This document shows, one piece after another, positions 32,772-41,016 of a stretch of 64,000 bases of DNA (positions are counted from its first letter, which is position 1; every line of letters starts with the position of its first letter). The notes beneath the pieces are model-generated. The model was not told the DNA's origin, did no database searches, and saw only the letters and a list, made by a program, of their open reading frames with translations. Origin of the DNA: Gordonia crocea (GTDB lineage Bacteria; Actinomycetota; Actinomycetes; Mycobacteriales; Mycobacteriaceae). The DNA lies in assembly GCF_009932435.1 (NCBI RefSeq), contig NZ_BJOU01000019.1:186001-250000 (forward strand). Direction: 5' to 3'. A program made the translations under genes and the position numbers.

Positions 32772-33113
32772 ATGAGCGTCACCATCGGCAGGGTTTACGA
32801 CGACGTTCCGCCCGGGGTCACCCGGGTGCTGGTCGACCGGTTGTGGCCGCGCGGCATCCGTAAGGGCGACCCGCGGATCGGGCAGTGGTGCAAGGCGGTG
32901 GCGCCGAGTACGCAACTGCGCCAGTGGTACGGCCACGACCCGGCCAAGTTCGACGAGTTCGCCCGCCGCTACCGCGCCGAGTTGGGTGGCGGGGAGCAGG
33001 CCCAAGCCCTCGCCGAGATCCGCGAGCTGGCCGCCGCGGGCGACGTCGAATTGGTGACGGCGACGAAGGATCCCGACCACAGCGAGGTGCCGATCATCGT
33101 CGGCGAACTCTGA
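32772..33113 (+). CDS. DUF488-family protein
   Basis: 113 residues with the family signature V-L-V-D-R-L-W-P-R-G-I-R-K and the C-terminal V-T-A-T-K-D-P-D-H-S-E-V-P-I. DUF488 proteins are small alpha/beta proteins of unproven function, often near nitrogen or stress genes. ATG 32772 is preceded seven bases away by TAGCGT, consistent with a leaderless transcript separate from gdhA. It is convergent with the next small gene; 28 bases separate the stops. Confidence 0.88.
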   Translation: MSVTIGRVYDDVPPGVTRVLVDRLWPRGIRKGDPRIGQWCKAVAPSTQLRQWYGHDPAKFDEFARRYRAELGGGEQAQALAEIRELAAAGDVELVTATKDPDHSEVPIIVGEL

Positions 33114-33141
33114 CCCGGAGATCGGGGCGATACGTCGTTGT

Positions 33142-33342
33142 TCAGTCCTCGCTGGAGCGGCGGTCGCCGAGATAGGCGAGCAGCGCCGGATCCGAGGACA
33201 CGAGACGGTCGATCTCCTCGCCGCCGTCGCACCGGTACATCCCCACCACCACCGCGGGGCCGCGGCGGGACAGCACCCGCCACACCGCGCCGGAATCGGC
33301 CCACCGGCGCAGGACGGCCGTCGGATCGGTGCCACTGCCCAT
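33142..33342 (-). CDS. Small conserved hypothetical protein
   Basis: 66 residues. The core W-R-V-L-S-R-R-G-P-A-V-V-V-G-M-Y-R-C-D-G-G-E-E resembles a small actinobacterial family I have seen without a name: two strands with a Cys-Asp-Gly-Gly turn. It has no signal peptide or membrane helix. TAGGAT lies six bases before the ATG on the minus strand, suggesting a leaderless mRNA and supporting that the gene is real. The function is unknown. Confidence 0.65.
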   Translation of the reverse strand: MGSGTDPTAVLRRWADSGAVWRVLSRRGPAVVVGMYRCDGGEEIDRLVSSDPALLAYLGDRRSSED

Positions 33343-33434
33343 ACCCCGATCCTAGGCCCGATGTCGGACGCCGATGGTCTAATTCGAACACCAGTTCACC
33401 GATGGTCGGTGGCGGTCCGAATCCGGAGGCGGCA

Positions 33435-33926
33435 ATGGTGGGACGAGGCGACAACGGCGAGTACGGGACGGTAGACGAGGTGTGGGAGGGCTTCGCGGGC
33501 TGGCTTGCCGCTCGGCTGATGGAGTTGCCGGTGGCGTCGGTGATCGACGCCGGCCGTGCCGACGCCACACCTGCGACCGACGGGTACGACGTGGAGTGCG
33601 CCCAGATGCAGCGCTTGCACGGGGACCGGTTCCTGTTGCGGCTGTCGACGACGCTGATGATCATCCCCCTCCTCGACGCCTACGACGGGGAGATGGTCGA
33701 GCCGGACCGGTGGCACCACGACGGGTTGTTCGAGGACTGCACCCACGGCTACCTGGTCAGCCAGTCGGCCGTGTTGGTCGCCGATCTCGTCGTCGCATGG
33801 TTCCGGGAGCGGTGTGGTTTCGCCAGTCCCGACCGGATTGGATTCGCCTATATGAAGGCGAAATCGTTGCCCCGCACCGGGGGCGGTGCGCGATTGCGCC
33901 TACCGCGCGCGGCCCTGGATCGATAG
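33435..33926 (+). CDS. Hypothetical protein
   Basis: 163 residues preceded by GGAGG at good spacing. I do not recognise the family. It is acidic and mixed alpha/beta, with three tryptophans in the first half, a Y-D-G-E-M-V-E-P-D-R-W-H-H-D-G-L-F-E-D-C segment near 90-110, and no signal peptide. It stands alone between the small minus-strand gene and glsB, with a possible terminator directly after it. The codon use is GC-rich like its neighbours, so it does not look recently acquired. Confidence 0.65.
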   Translation: MVGRGDNGEYGTVDEVWEGFAGWLAARLMELPVASVIDAGRADATPATDGYDVECAQMQRLHGDRFLLRLSTTLMIIPLLDAYDGEMVEPDRWHHDGLFEDCTHGYLVSQSAVLVADLVVAWFRERCGFASPDRIGFAYMKAKSLPRTGGGARLRLPRAALDR

Positions 33927-33935
33927 CGGTGCGCC

Positions 33936-33963
33936 CCCCCATCCCGGCGGCATAGGGTGGGGG
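33936..33963 (+). terminator. Possible terminator after the 33435 gene
   Basis: CCCCCA (33936-33941), a bulged T and CCC (33943-33945) can pair with GGG (33955-33957), T (33958) and GGGGG (33959-33963). The imperfect GC stem has a nine-base loop and no U-tract. It lies ten bases after the stop codon. Confidence 0.3.
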
Positions 33964-34009
33964 CAGGTCGGGGATGCAGAATGAAGCGATACACAACGAT
34001 GGAGGGCAC

Positions 34010-34285
34010 ATGGAACTGAGCGTGGGCGGGATTATCGGGCTGATCATCTTCGGCGCGGTCATCGGAATCCTGGCAAGGGTGGTGATGCCCGGCAAGCAGT
34101 CGGTGTCGGTGCTCGTGACGGTCATCCTCGGCATCCTCGGTGCCGTGGTCGGCTACTGGGTGGCGGCGAAACTGGGTGTCGCCGACACCGCGGGGATCGA
34201 CTGGTGGCGCTGGATCATCAGCATCGCCGCGGCGGTGGTGTTGACCGTCGGGTACGAGGCGATCACCTCGCGATCGTCGAGCTGA
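34010..34285 (+). CDS. GlsB/YeaQ/YmgE-family stress-response membrane protein
   Basis: 91 residues with three hydrophobic helices (about 5-23, 29-52 and 64-82) and the family pattern G-x-I-x-G-I-L-A-R-x-V-M-P-G after the first helix. These tiny proteins are transglycosylase-associated or stress-linked membrane proteins of unclear mechanism. I use ATG 34010 because GGAGGG lies just before it; ATG 33974 is an in-frame alternative. The SDR gene begins one base after its stop, so the two are probably co-transcribed. Confidence 0.85.
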   Translation: MELSVGGIIGLIIFGAVIGILARVVMPGKQSVSVLVTVILGILGAVVGYWVAAKLGVADTAGIDWWRWIISIAAAVVLTVGYEAITSRSSS

Positions 34286-34286
34286 C

Positions 34287-34934
34287 ATGCGCGTCGTCAT
34301 CGTCGGCGGCCACGGGAAGGTCGCCCTGCGGGCAGCCCGATTGTTGACCCATCGGGGAGACGAGGTCACCGCCTTGATCCGGCGGGCCGATCAGGCCGAC
34401 GAGGTCGCGGAGACCGGCGCCGAGCCGGTGCTCTTCGACGTCGAGGCGACGACCGAGTCGGCTTTTGCCGAGGTCATCGGCGGTCATGACGCGATTGTGT
34501 GGTCCGCGGGTGCGGGCGGGGGCAACCCCGCCCGCACCTACGCGGTCGACCGTGACGCGGCGATCCGTTCGATGCGCGCGGCCGCGACGGCCGGCGTGCG
34601 CCGGTATGTGATGGTCTCCTATTACGGGGCCAGCACCCATCACGGTGTGCCCGAAGACAACTCGTTCTTCACCTACGCGGAGGCGAAGGCCGCGGCCGAT
34701 GAATTCCTCCGCGGAACAGACCTGGACTGGACGATCCTGGGACCCAGCACGCTCACCGACGGTCCCGGTGGGGGAGTCGAGGTCGCCGAGGCCGGTTCGG
34801 CCACCGGGCAGGTCAAGGGCGCCGTCAGCCGGGACACGGTTGCGGCGGTCGTCGTCGCGGCCCTGCACGATCCCGCCACCATCCACCGCCAATTGGAGTT
34901 CAACGACGGTCCGAACGCCGTGGGAACCTGGTGA
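34287..34934 (+). CDS. NAD(P)H-binding SDR-type protein (NmrA/YwnB-like)
   Basis: 215 residues. An atypical short-chain dehydrogenase fold with the dinucleotide loop V-I-V-G-G-H-G-K-V at the N-terminus, a D-A-I-V-W-S-A-G-A-G-G-G turn and a Y-x-x-x-K-like Y-A-E-A-K-A segment. It may be a NAD(P)-dependent reductase or a redox-sensing protein; the substrate is unknown. It is in a likely operon: glsB one base upstream, the FAD oxidase overlapping downstream by four bases (GTGA). Confidence 0.85.
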   Translation: MRVVIVGGHGKVALRAARLLTHRGDEVTALIRRADQADEVAETGAEPVLFDVEATTESAFAEVIGGHDAIVWSAGAGGGNPARTYAVDRDAAIRSMRAAATAGVRRYVMVSYYGASTHHGVPEDNSFFTYAEAKAAADEFLRGTDLDWTILGPSTLTDGPGGGVEVAEAGSATGQVKGAVSRDTVAAVVVAALHDPATIHRQLEFNDGPNAVGTW

Positions 34935-36304
34935 CCGGGTTCACCACGGATGCATTTGGGCGAATCGTCGGAGCGAACCAGGTTCTGACCGACCCCGATC
35001 TGATGCGGGGCTACCTCGCGGACTGGACGGGGCGGCGCACCGGTGCCGCCGATGCGGTCGTGCGGCCCCGAACCACCGCGGAGGTGTCCGCCGTGGTTGC
35101 CGAATGCGCGCGCACCGGCGTCGCGGTCGTCGTCCAAGGGGGCAACACCGGTCTGGTCGGCGGATCTGTTCCGGAGGTTGCGGGTGGGCCCGTCGTCGTC
35201 TTGTCGACGGCGCGGATGACCGATGTCGAGGCCGTCGATCCGGTGGAGATGTGCGTCGGAGTCCAGGCCGGTGCCACGGTCGCCTCGATCGCGGCGGCGG
35301 CGGCAGCCGCGGGTACCCGGTTCGCGATCGATCTGGCCTCGCGCGACTCGGCCACCGCGGGCGGGATCGTGGCGACCAGCGCGGGTGGCATCCACGTGGT
35401 CCGACACGGCGGCACGCGGGCACAGGTGCTGGGGATCGAGGCGGTTCGCGCCGACGGCCGGGTCCTTCGCCGGTGGAGCCCGTTGCGCAAGGACAACGTC
35501 GGCTATGACCTGCCCGGGCTGCTGGCCGGGAGCGAGGGCACGCTGGCGGTGATCACCGGGGTGTTGTTCGCGGTGGTCGATCAGCCGGGGCACACGGCGG
35601 CGGCGGTCGTCGGCATCGACACTGCCGACGAGGTGTTCACCCTGATCCGGCAGATTCGGCGGGCCGGGCTCGTGATCGAGGCCGTGGAATTGATGACGCG
35701 GGCCGGTGTCGCGCTGGTCGTCGAGGCAGGGGCGCGGCCGGCGTTGGCCGGGTCGAGTGGGTATCAGGTGTTGCTGGAGGTATCCGGTGCGGACCCGGTG
35801 CAGCGCCTGGCCGCCGTGCTGGCCGACAGCGGCGTCGCCGACGCGGTCGTCGACGAGGGGCCCGCGCGGCCGCTGTGGGAACTGCGCGAACGCCACACCG
35901 AGACGATTGCCGCGGCCAGCACGACGGTGCCGGTCAAGCTCGACGTCACCATCCGCCGACGTGATCTGGACGCCTTCCTCGCCGATCTGGACGAGTTGAT
36001 CGCGTCGTTGCCCTACCCCTGCCGGTTGGTCGTCTTTGGCCACGCCGCCGACGGAAACCTCCACGTGAACCTGCTCGACGTCCCCGTCGAACAGCAGGCC
36101 GAGGTGGCCCACCGGGTTTTGGAGCGGGTTGTGGCGCGCGAGGGCAGTGTGAGCGCCGAGCACGGCATCGGCCGAGACAAACGGGAGTGGCTCTCGGTCG
36201 TCCGTGACGAGGTCGACGTGGCGACCATGCGTGCGGTGAAGCAGGCCTGGGACCCCGACGGCCGGCTCAATCCCGGCGTCCTCTTTCCCGACGCCCCCGA
36301 CTAA
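34931..36304 (+). CDS. FAD-binding oxidase/dehydrogenase of the GlcD / D-2-hydroxyacid type
   Basis: 457 residues. The PCMH-type FAD domain (about 30-215) has V-V-Q-G-G-N-T-G-L-V-G-G and D-L-P-G-L-L-A-G-S-E-G-T-L. The C-terminal cap (about 220-455) has the family motif S-A-E-H-G-I-G-R-D-K and F-G-H-A-A-D-G-N-L-H-V-N, whose histidines often bind a metal. This layout fits D-lactate, D-2-hydroxyglutarate or glycolate dehydrogenases; the substrate is not determined. GTG 34931 overlaps the SDR stop. The gene ends two bases before repeat array 2. Confidence 0.9.
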   Translation: MTGFTTDAFGRIVGANQVLTDPDLMRGYLADWTGRRTGAADAVVRPRTTAEVSAVVAECARTGVAVVVQGGNTGLVGGSVPEVAGGPVVVLSTARMTDVEAVDPVEMCVGVQAGATVASIAAAAAAAGTRFAIDLASRDSATAGGIVATSAGGIHVVRHGGTRAQVLGIEAVRADGRVLRRWSPLRKDNVGYDLPGLLAGSEGTLAVITGVLFAVVDQPGHTAAAVVGIDTADEVFTLIRQIRRAGLVIEAVELMTRAGVALVVEAGARPALAGSSGYQVLLEVSGADPVQRLAAVLADSGVADAVVDEGPARPLWELRERHTETIAAASTTVPVKLDVTIRRRDLDAFLADLDELIASLPYPCRLVVFGHAADGNLHVNLLDVPVEQQAEVAHRVLERVVAREGSVSAEHGIGRDKREWLSVVRDEVDVATMRAVKQAWDPDGRLNPGVLFPDAPD

Positions 36305-36306
36305 CC

Positions 36307-36446
36307 GTCGACTGGGCCCTCTTTCCCGTCGAGTGGGCCCTCGATCCCGTCGAGTGGGCCCTCGATCTCGTCGAGTGGGCCCTCGATCTCGTCGACTGGG
36401 CCCCCGATCTCGTCGACTGGGCCCTCGATCCCGTCGACTGGGCCCC
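36307..36446. repeat. 21-bp tandem repeat array 2 (seven units, reverse orientation)
   Basis: Seven units start with GTCGA(C/G)TGGGCCC at 36307, 36328, 36349, 36370, 36391, 36412 and 36433. This is the inverse complement of the unit in arrays 1 and 3. Three units read GTCGAG instead of GTCGAC, and the tails alternate between CTCGATCC, CTCGATCT and similar. The array starts two bases after the FAD-oxidase stop (36302-36304) and ends one base before the stop codon of the convergent membrane-protein gene (36448-36450). Nothing else occupies this gap. Confidence 0.95.
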
Positions 36447-36447
36447 G

Positions 36448-36930
36448 CTACGCCCAGGCGACGACGACCCCGACGACGAGGACCACGACGGTTCCCACCT
36501 CGCCGACGATCAGCGCGATCATGAAACCGCGGACCAGACCACCGGGCCTCGGATGGAATTGGTTGTCGGTGTCGCGCAACGCACCGTGCAACACATAGCT
36601 GGCGATCGCAGCGACGAAGAAGAACACCGCGACGGCGACACATACGGCATTGACCCACGCCGGCCACGCAGAAAGCGCGGTGAGCGCTGCCAGAACGAGC
36701 GTCGCGAACGAATACATGAGGGCCGCGCGGTGGGCGATGTCGACGTAGACATGCGCCTGTCCGTTCGGCGACGTCAGGATTTGCCGGTACTTCCACACCC
36801 CCAACAGCATCGCCCACGCGAGGATGAGGCCCGCGGCGACGACCGTGGCGATGGTGACGGCGTCGAGCTGGTCGATCAGTGCACCGCGCTCGCCGGCGAC
36901 GTGGCAGATTGCGCGGGAATCGATAGGCAT
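36448..36930 (-). CDS. Four-helix integral membrane protein, unknown function
   Basis: About 160 residues with four hydrophobic segments: L-I-L-A-W-A-M-L-L-G-V-W, then A-A-L-M-Y-S-F-A-T-L-V-L-A, then N-A-V-C-V-A-V-A-V-F-F-F-V and the C-terminal V-V-V-L-V-V-G-V-V-V-A-W-A. The start is uncertain: ATG 36930 or an in-frame GTG at 36966, neither with a clear ribosome site. It is divergent from the flavin monooxygenase and convergent with the FAD oxidase. I know no named family. Confidence 0.7.
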   Translation of the reverse strand: MPIDSRAICHVAGERGALIDQLDAVTIATVVAAGLILAWAMLLGVWKYRQILTSPNGQAHVYVDIAHRAALMYSFATLVLAALTALSAWPAWVNAVCVAVAVFFFVAAIASYVLHGALRDTDNQFHPRPGGLVRGFMIALIVGEVGTVVVLVVGVVVAWA

Positions 36931-36977
36931 GGGCTGGGACCGTTCTGCTGGGCTGAACCCGACCACGGCGACTGTGT

Positions 36978-36989
36978 CATCGAACGATG
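36978..36989. promoter_or_regulatory. Small inverted repeat in the divergent promoter before the monooxygenase
   Basis: CATCG-AA-CGATG (36978-36989) lies directly before a TAAGGT -10-like hexamer (36990-36995) in the gap between the membrane-protein and monooxygenase starts. The position over the -35 region would suit a repressor or activator site. Confidence 0.3.
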
Positions 36990-37022
36990 TAAGGTTGGGG
37001 TACGCCGAGGAATCGAGGAATC

Positions 37023-38552
37023 GTGGCTGAGGACAACGTTATCGCGCGCGGGGGCGCCGAGAGTGCGAGGGCACCGGAGTTCGACGCGGTGATCGTCGGT
37101 GCCGGATTCGGTGGGATGGGCGCGGCGATCGAGTTGAAGCGTCAGGGTGTCACCAACATCGCCATCGTCGAGCGCGAAGACGATCTCGGCGGTACCTGGC
37201 ACGTCAACCACTACCCAGGGCTGGCGGTGGACATCGCCTCGGTCACCTACAGCTATTCGTTTGAACCCAACCCGTACTGGTCGCGGCTCTTCGCGCCCGG
37301 CGCAGAGCTCAAGCGGTATGCCGAGCACGTGGCTGACAAATACGACCTGCGCCGCCATATGACTTTCGGTGAGCAGGTTGCGCGCGCCGAATGGGACGAG
37401 ACGAATTCCATGTGGCGCGTTTTCAGCGAGGATGGCACCGAGCGAACCGCACGCTTTCTGCTCACGGCGACGGGATTCCTGTCCCAACCGCGTACCCCCG
37501 ACATCCCGGGGATCAAGACGTTTGCCGGCAAGGTCATCCACACGACGGCGTGGGAGGACGGCCACGACTTCACCGGTGAACGCGTGGCCGTCATCGGAAC
37601 CGGCGCGACGGCGGTGCAGTTGATCCCCGAGATCGCCAAACGGGCAGCAGCGCTGACGGTCTATCAGCGCACCGCGATCTGGGTCGTGCCCAAAGTCGAC
37701 TTCGCCATTCCGCGGGCGGTGCAGAAGTTGTTTGCCCGTGTGCCGGCCACGCAGAAGGCGGCACGTCTGGTGAACACGGCGATGCTTGAGCTCCTCATGG
37801 TGACCGGCGTGCTCCACTACAAGCAGTTCAAATTGGGAAACAAGGGCGCCGAGCGCCTCGCCAAGGCACATCTGCGAAACCAGATTGCCGACGAGGAGCT
37901 GCGTGCGAAGCTCACCCCCAACTACGACTTCGGGTGCAAGCGGCCGACTTTCTCCAACGAGTACTTTGCGACCTTCACCAAGCCGAATGTGCACTTGGAG
38001 ACGTCGTCGATCGTCAAGGTCGATCCCGACGGTCTCCTGACTGCCGACGGGGAGAAGACGGAGATCGACACCTTGGTGCTGGCCACCGGATTCGACCTGT
38101 GGGACACCAACTTTCCCGCTTTCGAGATCCGCGGCCGGGACGGCAAAGACCTCGGCAAGTGGTGGCGTGCCGAACGTTTCCAGGCTTACGAAGGGATCAC
38201 GGTGCCGAAGTTTCCGAACTTCCTCACGCTCAACAGTCCCTACTCGTACAGCGGACTGTCGTACTTCACGACGATCGAAGGGCAGATGCGCCACATCGCC
38301 CGCTTGCTCGGCGAGTTCAAACGTCGAGGTGCCGTCACGTTCGAAGTGACCGACGACGCGAATACGCGCTTCCTCGACGACGTGACGCGCCGCCTGGAGT
38401 CGTCGGTGTTCTATCGCGGCGACTGCTCGACGTCGCGCAGCTATTACTTCAACCACGCGGGCGAGGCGACCCTGCTCCGACCGCGCTCGACCCCGGGGAC
38501 GCTGCGCGAGATGGCAACCTTCCCGCTCTCGGACTACGAGTTCACCCGCTGA
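37023..38552 (+). CDS. Flavin-containing / Baeyer-Villiger-type monooxygenase
   Basis: 509 residues. The FAD Rossmann motif is V-G-A-G-F-G-G near residue 23, the NADPH motif is I-G-T-G-A-T-A near 185, and the fingerprint between them, F-A-G-K-V-I-H-T-T-A-W-E, follows the BVMO pattern F-x-G-x3-H-x3-W with Glu where Pro or Asp is usual. G-G-T-W and N-H-Y-P-G-L are also typical. It probably oxygenates ketones or heteroatom compounds with NADPH and oxygen. The GTG start lacks a strong ribosome site. It ends two bases before repeat array 3. Confidence 0.9.
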   Translation: MAEDNVIARGGAESARAPEFDAVIVGAGFGGMGAAIELKRQGVTNIAIVEREDDLGGTWHVNHYPGLAVDIASVTYSYSFEPNPYWSRLFAPGAELKRYAEHVADKYDLRRHMTFGEQVARAEWDETNSMWRVFSEDGTERTARFLLTATGFLSQPRTPDIPGIKTFAGKVIHTTAWEDGHDFTGERVAVIGTGATAVQLIPEIAKRAAALTVYQRTAIWVVPKVDFAIPRAVQKLFARVPATQKAARLVNTAMLELLMVTGVLHYKQFKLGNKGAERLAKAHLRNQIADEELRAKLTPNYDFGCKRPTFSNEYFATFTKPNVHLETSSIVKVDPDGLLTADGEKTEIDTLVLATGFDLWDTNFPAFEIRGRDGKDLGKWWRAERFQAYEGITVPKFPNFLTLNSPYSYSGLSYFTTIEGQMRHIARLLGEFKRRGAVTFEVTDDANTRFLDDVTRRLESSVFYRGDCSTSRSYYFNHAGEATLLRPRSTPGTLREMATFPLSDYEFTR

Positions 38553-38554
38553 CG

Positions 38555-38677
38555 GGGCCCAGTCGACGAGATTGAGGGCCCAGTCGACGGGAATGAGGGC
38601 CCAGTCGACGGGGATGAGGGCCCAGTCGGCGGGATCGAGGGCCCAGTCGACTGGGATGAGGGCCCAGTCGGCGGGGG
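38555..38677. repeat. 21-bp tandem repeat array 3 (six units)
   Basis: Six units start with GGGCCCAGTCG at 38555, 38576, 38597, 38618, 38639 and 38660, in the same orientation as array 1. The core varies between AGTCGAC and AGTCGGC, and the tails include GAGATTGA, GGGAATGA and GGGATCGA. The array starts two bases after the monooxygenase stop (38550-38552) and runs into the stop codon of the convergent hemerythrin gene (38678-38680). As with arrays 1 and 2, it fills the whole gap between two stop codons. Confidence 0.95.
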
Positions 38678-39106
38678 TCAGGCCCGGTCGCAGACCCACC
38701 CGTCGGGCATCGAGCCGGCTTCGAGGAAGTCGCGCAGCTCGCTCGACGACTCCTCGTCGAGCGCGGTGTCGGCCTGAGGGTAGAGGATCATCTCCTCTTT
38801 GGGGTTGTGCGCCTCGATCTGCGCGACGAGATCGCGGCGCAACGAGCCGATCCGCGGGTCGGCGGGGTCCTCGCGCAGGATCGGCTCGAGCTCGTCCATC
38901 AGGTGCCACATCTGGCCGTGCTCGAGCAGCATCACCATGACGGGGCCGAGCATTCCCGCTTCGCGCAGCGGCGGGAACAGCAGTTCCTCTTCCAGGTAGA
39001 TGTGGCGTCGCAGGGCGGCAATGGCATCCAGCATGGTGCCCTCGCCGTCGATCCCCGCATCGATGTCGACATGCTCTTGTTGTAGAGCCTGAGCAAGAGT
39101 GGTCAC
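38678..39106 (-). CDS. Hemerythrin HHE-type cation-binding protein
   Basis: 142 residues forming a four-helix bundle. Metal-ligand-like positions are visible in Q-Q-E-H-V-D-I-D, R-R-H-I-Y-L-E-E-E-L-L-F-P, L-L-E-H-G-Q-M-W-H-L-M-D-E-L and E-A-H-N-P-K-E-E-M-I-L-Y-P. Such proteins bind a non-haem di-iron centre and serve in oxygen, NO or iron handling; the specific role is unknown. GTG 39106 follows GGAGG closely. A TATAAT on the minus strand at 39142-39147 probably serves as its -10. Confidence 0.88.
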   Translation of the reverse strand: MTTLAQALQQEHVDIDAGIDGEGTMLDAIAALRRHIYLEEELLFPPLREAGMLGPVMVMLLEHGQMWHLMDELEPILREDPADPRIGSLRRDLVAQIEAHNPKEEMILYPQADTALDEESSSELRDFLEAGSMPDGWVCDRA

Positions 39107-39141
39107 CGCGAACCTCCCAGCAATTTAACGGAATCCACTCA

Positions 39142-39147
39142 ATTATA
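39142..39147 (-). promoter_or_regulatory. Consensus -10 (TATAAT) of the hemerythrin gene
   Basis: A perfect TATAAT on the minus strand, 35 bases before the GTG, in an AT-rich patch (39121-39150) that stands out in this GC-rich DNA. No matching -35 is visible at 16-18 bases, which suggests an activator or an extended element. Confidence 0.5.
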
Positions 39148-39212
39148 TTGCGCGGCGCGGCCGCAGCGGACGGTCGGAGACGTTGGTCCCGGCCGCGTGC
39201 CCACCCGCGGGG

Positions 39213-39938
39213 CTACGACGGGGACTCGGTCGGCCGCCCGGCCACGAGGTCGCCCAGTTCCAGCCCGAGCCGACCCCATCGGGCGTCGAGACCGTCGGCG
39301 CGGTCCCGGGCCCGTCGCCGCTGCTCCGGCGAGTAGCGCTTGTGCGCCCACCGCGAATCCGGTCGGGCCAGGCGGAACGCCCCGATCCAGGCGATCGGCG
39401 GCAGGAAGGCGCCGAAGACGGCCGTGGAGTACTTGCCCTTCGCGACGCAAACGAGCAACGCCAGCAGGTGGACCGGGAGCCCGGCGAGGAAGCCGAGGTG
39501 GCCGAGATCGGCCGAGGAGGTATCCGCGAGTGGGTCGATGCCGACGGCCAACAGGCCCAGCACCGCACTGGTGAGCATCACGACCTGCACCGACAGTTGC
39601 CCTTCGCGCGACCAATACACGTCTTGCAGGTGGAGGAGCAAGGCAAACTCGTCGAGTACCAGCGACGACCCGACGCCGATCATCACGGCGCTGATCGCGG
39701 CCATCGGTGCCGCCCCGTGTGCGGCGACGGAGGCGATCGCACCGGTGATGGTGAGGATGATGCCGGGGATGGAGTGGTGGATGTGCACTCCGCCGCGCAC
39801 GTTGTTGCGGAAGGGGCCGCGGCCGGCGCGGATCAACCGGGTGATCGCCCGGGTGAGGACGAAGGTGGCCAGGAAGGCCACGAAGAGCAGGGTCAGCGGC
39901 AGCCGACCCGGTGCGGTCAGGTCGTCGAGGGTGCCCAT
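39213..39938 (-). CDS. Conserved integral membrane protein
   Basis: 241 residues with about six hydrophobic helices. It carries the conserved stretch G-G-V-H-I-H-H-S-I-P-G-I near residue 50 and L-V-L-D-E-F-A-L-L-L-H-L-Q-D-V-Y-W near 95, a pattern I associate with an uncharacterised actinobacterial membrane family. The histidines and acidic residues could bind metal. A basic C-terminal tail of about 45 residues is cytoplasmic. It is probably co-transcribed with the CoA-binding gene seven bases upstream. The function is unknown. Confidence 0.8.
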   Translation of the reverse strand: MGTLDDLTAPGRLPLTLLFVAFLATFVLTRAITRLIRAGRGPFRNNVRGGVHIHHSIPGIILTITGAIASVAAHGAAPMAAISAVMIGVGSSLVLDEFALLLHLQDVYWSREGQLSVQVVMLTSAVLGLLAVGIDPLADTSSADLGHLGFLAGLPVHLLALLVCVAKGKYSTAVFGAFLPPIAWIGAFRLARPDSRWAHKRYSPEQRRRARDRADGLDARWGRLGLELGDLVAGRPTESPS

Positions 39939-39945
39939 GTCCGGG

Positions 39946-40368
39946 TCAGCGGGCTATCCCGGTGCGCCGCTGCTCGATGATCAGGCACCGGTCCTCGACA
40001 TACGCCAGGCCGGCGTCGGTGGCGATCCGGCGTGCCTCCGGTGACGTGATGCCCAACTGCAGCCACAGTGCCGTCGCCCCGGCCTCGACGGCGGCCCGTG
40101 CGACGTCGGCGCAGTCGGCGGACGGGCGGAACACGTCGACGAGCCCCACCTGTTCGGGCACCTGCGCCAACGACCGGTAGACCTTCTCGCCGACGATCTC
40201 ATCGGCGTGCGGGTTGACCGGGATGATCCGCCATCCGTGCTTTTGCATGTACGCGGGGACTTCGTTGGCGGCCTTGGCCGGGTCGGCGCTGGCCCCGACG
40301 ACGGTGATCGTGTCGTAGGACCGCAAGATCTCCTCGACGACGGCGTCGGTGTCTGCTCGGTTGCCCAT
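39946..40368 (-). CDS. CoA-binding domain protein (YccU-like)
   Basis: 140 residues, a single Rossmann-like CoA-binding domain: T-I-T-V-V-G-A-S-A-D-P-A-K near residue 20, I-P-V-N-P-H-A-D-E-I-V-G-E-K, V-D-V-F-R-P and a C-terminal E-D-R-C-L-I-I-E. Proteins of this size (YccU/CoA_binding_2) bind CoA or nucleotides; the cellular role is unproven. TAGGCT lies six bases before the ATG on the minus strand, suggesting a leaderless transcript. Confidence 0.88.
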   Translation of the reverse strand: MGNRADTDAVVEEILRSYDTITVVGASADPAKAANEVPAYMQKHGWRIIPVNPHADEIVGEKVYRSLAQVPEQVGLVDVFRPSADCADVARAAVEAGATALWLQLGITSPEARRIATDAGLAYVEDRCLIIEQRRTGIAR

Positions 40369-40377
40369 GGGTCGAGC

Positions 40378-41016
40378 CTACGGGGAAAGGCCCGAGATCA
40401 GGTTGATCACCAGCGCGAGGATCACCGTTCCGAACAGGTAGGACAGCAGCGCCTGGAACAGGGCGGGCCGTCGCATGAGGGAGCCGGAGAGGTTGGTGTC
40501 GGACACGGTGAAGCTCATCCCGATGGTGAACGAGACGTATGCGAAGTCGACGAAACGGGGTAGCTCCTGCTGGTTGAAGTCGATTCCGCCGACCGGGTCG
40601 GTGTAGTACAGGCGGGCGTAGTGCGTCGCGAACAGGGTGTGGATCGCGGTCCACGAGGTCACCACCGCCATGATCGTGGCGAGGACCAGCCACGGATTGC
40701 CGTGACGGAAGAGCGCGACGACGACGCTGGTCAGGCTGAACAGTGTCGCGGCAGCCACGAGCAACACAGACCACCCGGTGGTCATGTCTCCTCGTCGGGC
40801 GAAGTGCTCGGTGGTCGCCGCATCCATCGGGCCCAGCGCGATCCAGGTGAGCACGACGAACACCGCGGCGGTGGTGAACCACACCGACAGCCGGACTTCG
40901 ACCCTCCACCCGGCCCACAGTCCCACCGCGACCAGGGTGCCGATCAACAACGACAACAGGAGGCGCCACAGCGCCGACGATTCGCGTACGCGGGCCATGA
41001 CCGCTGCCGGGGTCAC
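40378..41016 (-). CDS. DUF1345 membrane protein
   Basis: 212 residues with five or six hydrophobic helices and the family hallmark P-R-F-V-D-F-A-Y-V-S-F-T-I-G-M-S-F-T-V-S-D-T-N in the second half. The function is unknown; an ion-channel-like role has been proposed for similar proteins. GTG 41016 overlaps the SRAP stop as GTGA, suggesting translational coupling; ATG 40998 would give 206 residues. Confidence 0.85.
   Translation of the reverse strand: MTPAAVMARVRESSALWRLLLSLLIGTLVAVGLWAGWRVEVRLSVWFTTAAVFVVLTWIALGPMDAATTEHFARRGDMTTGWSVLLVAAATLFSLTSVVVALFRHGNPWLVLATIMAVVTSWTAIHTLFATHYARLYYTDPVGGIDFNQQELPRFVDFAYVSFTIGMSFTVSDTNLSGSLMRRPALFQALLSYLFGTVILALVINLISGLSP

Noticed and set aside
38555..38677. 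The 21-bp arrays as CRISPR arrays
   Set aside because: Units are contiguous with no unique spacers, the period is 21 bases throughout, and no cas genes are present.
38572..38940. Open frame across array 3 reading M-R-A-Q-S-T repeats
   Set aside because: It arises only because 21 is a multiple of three, so the repeat reads open. It overlaps the convergent hemerythrin gene and has no ribosome site.
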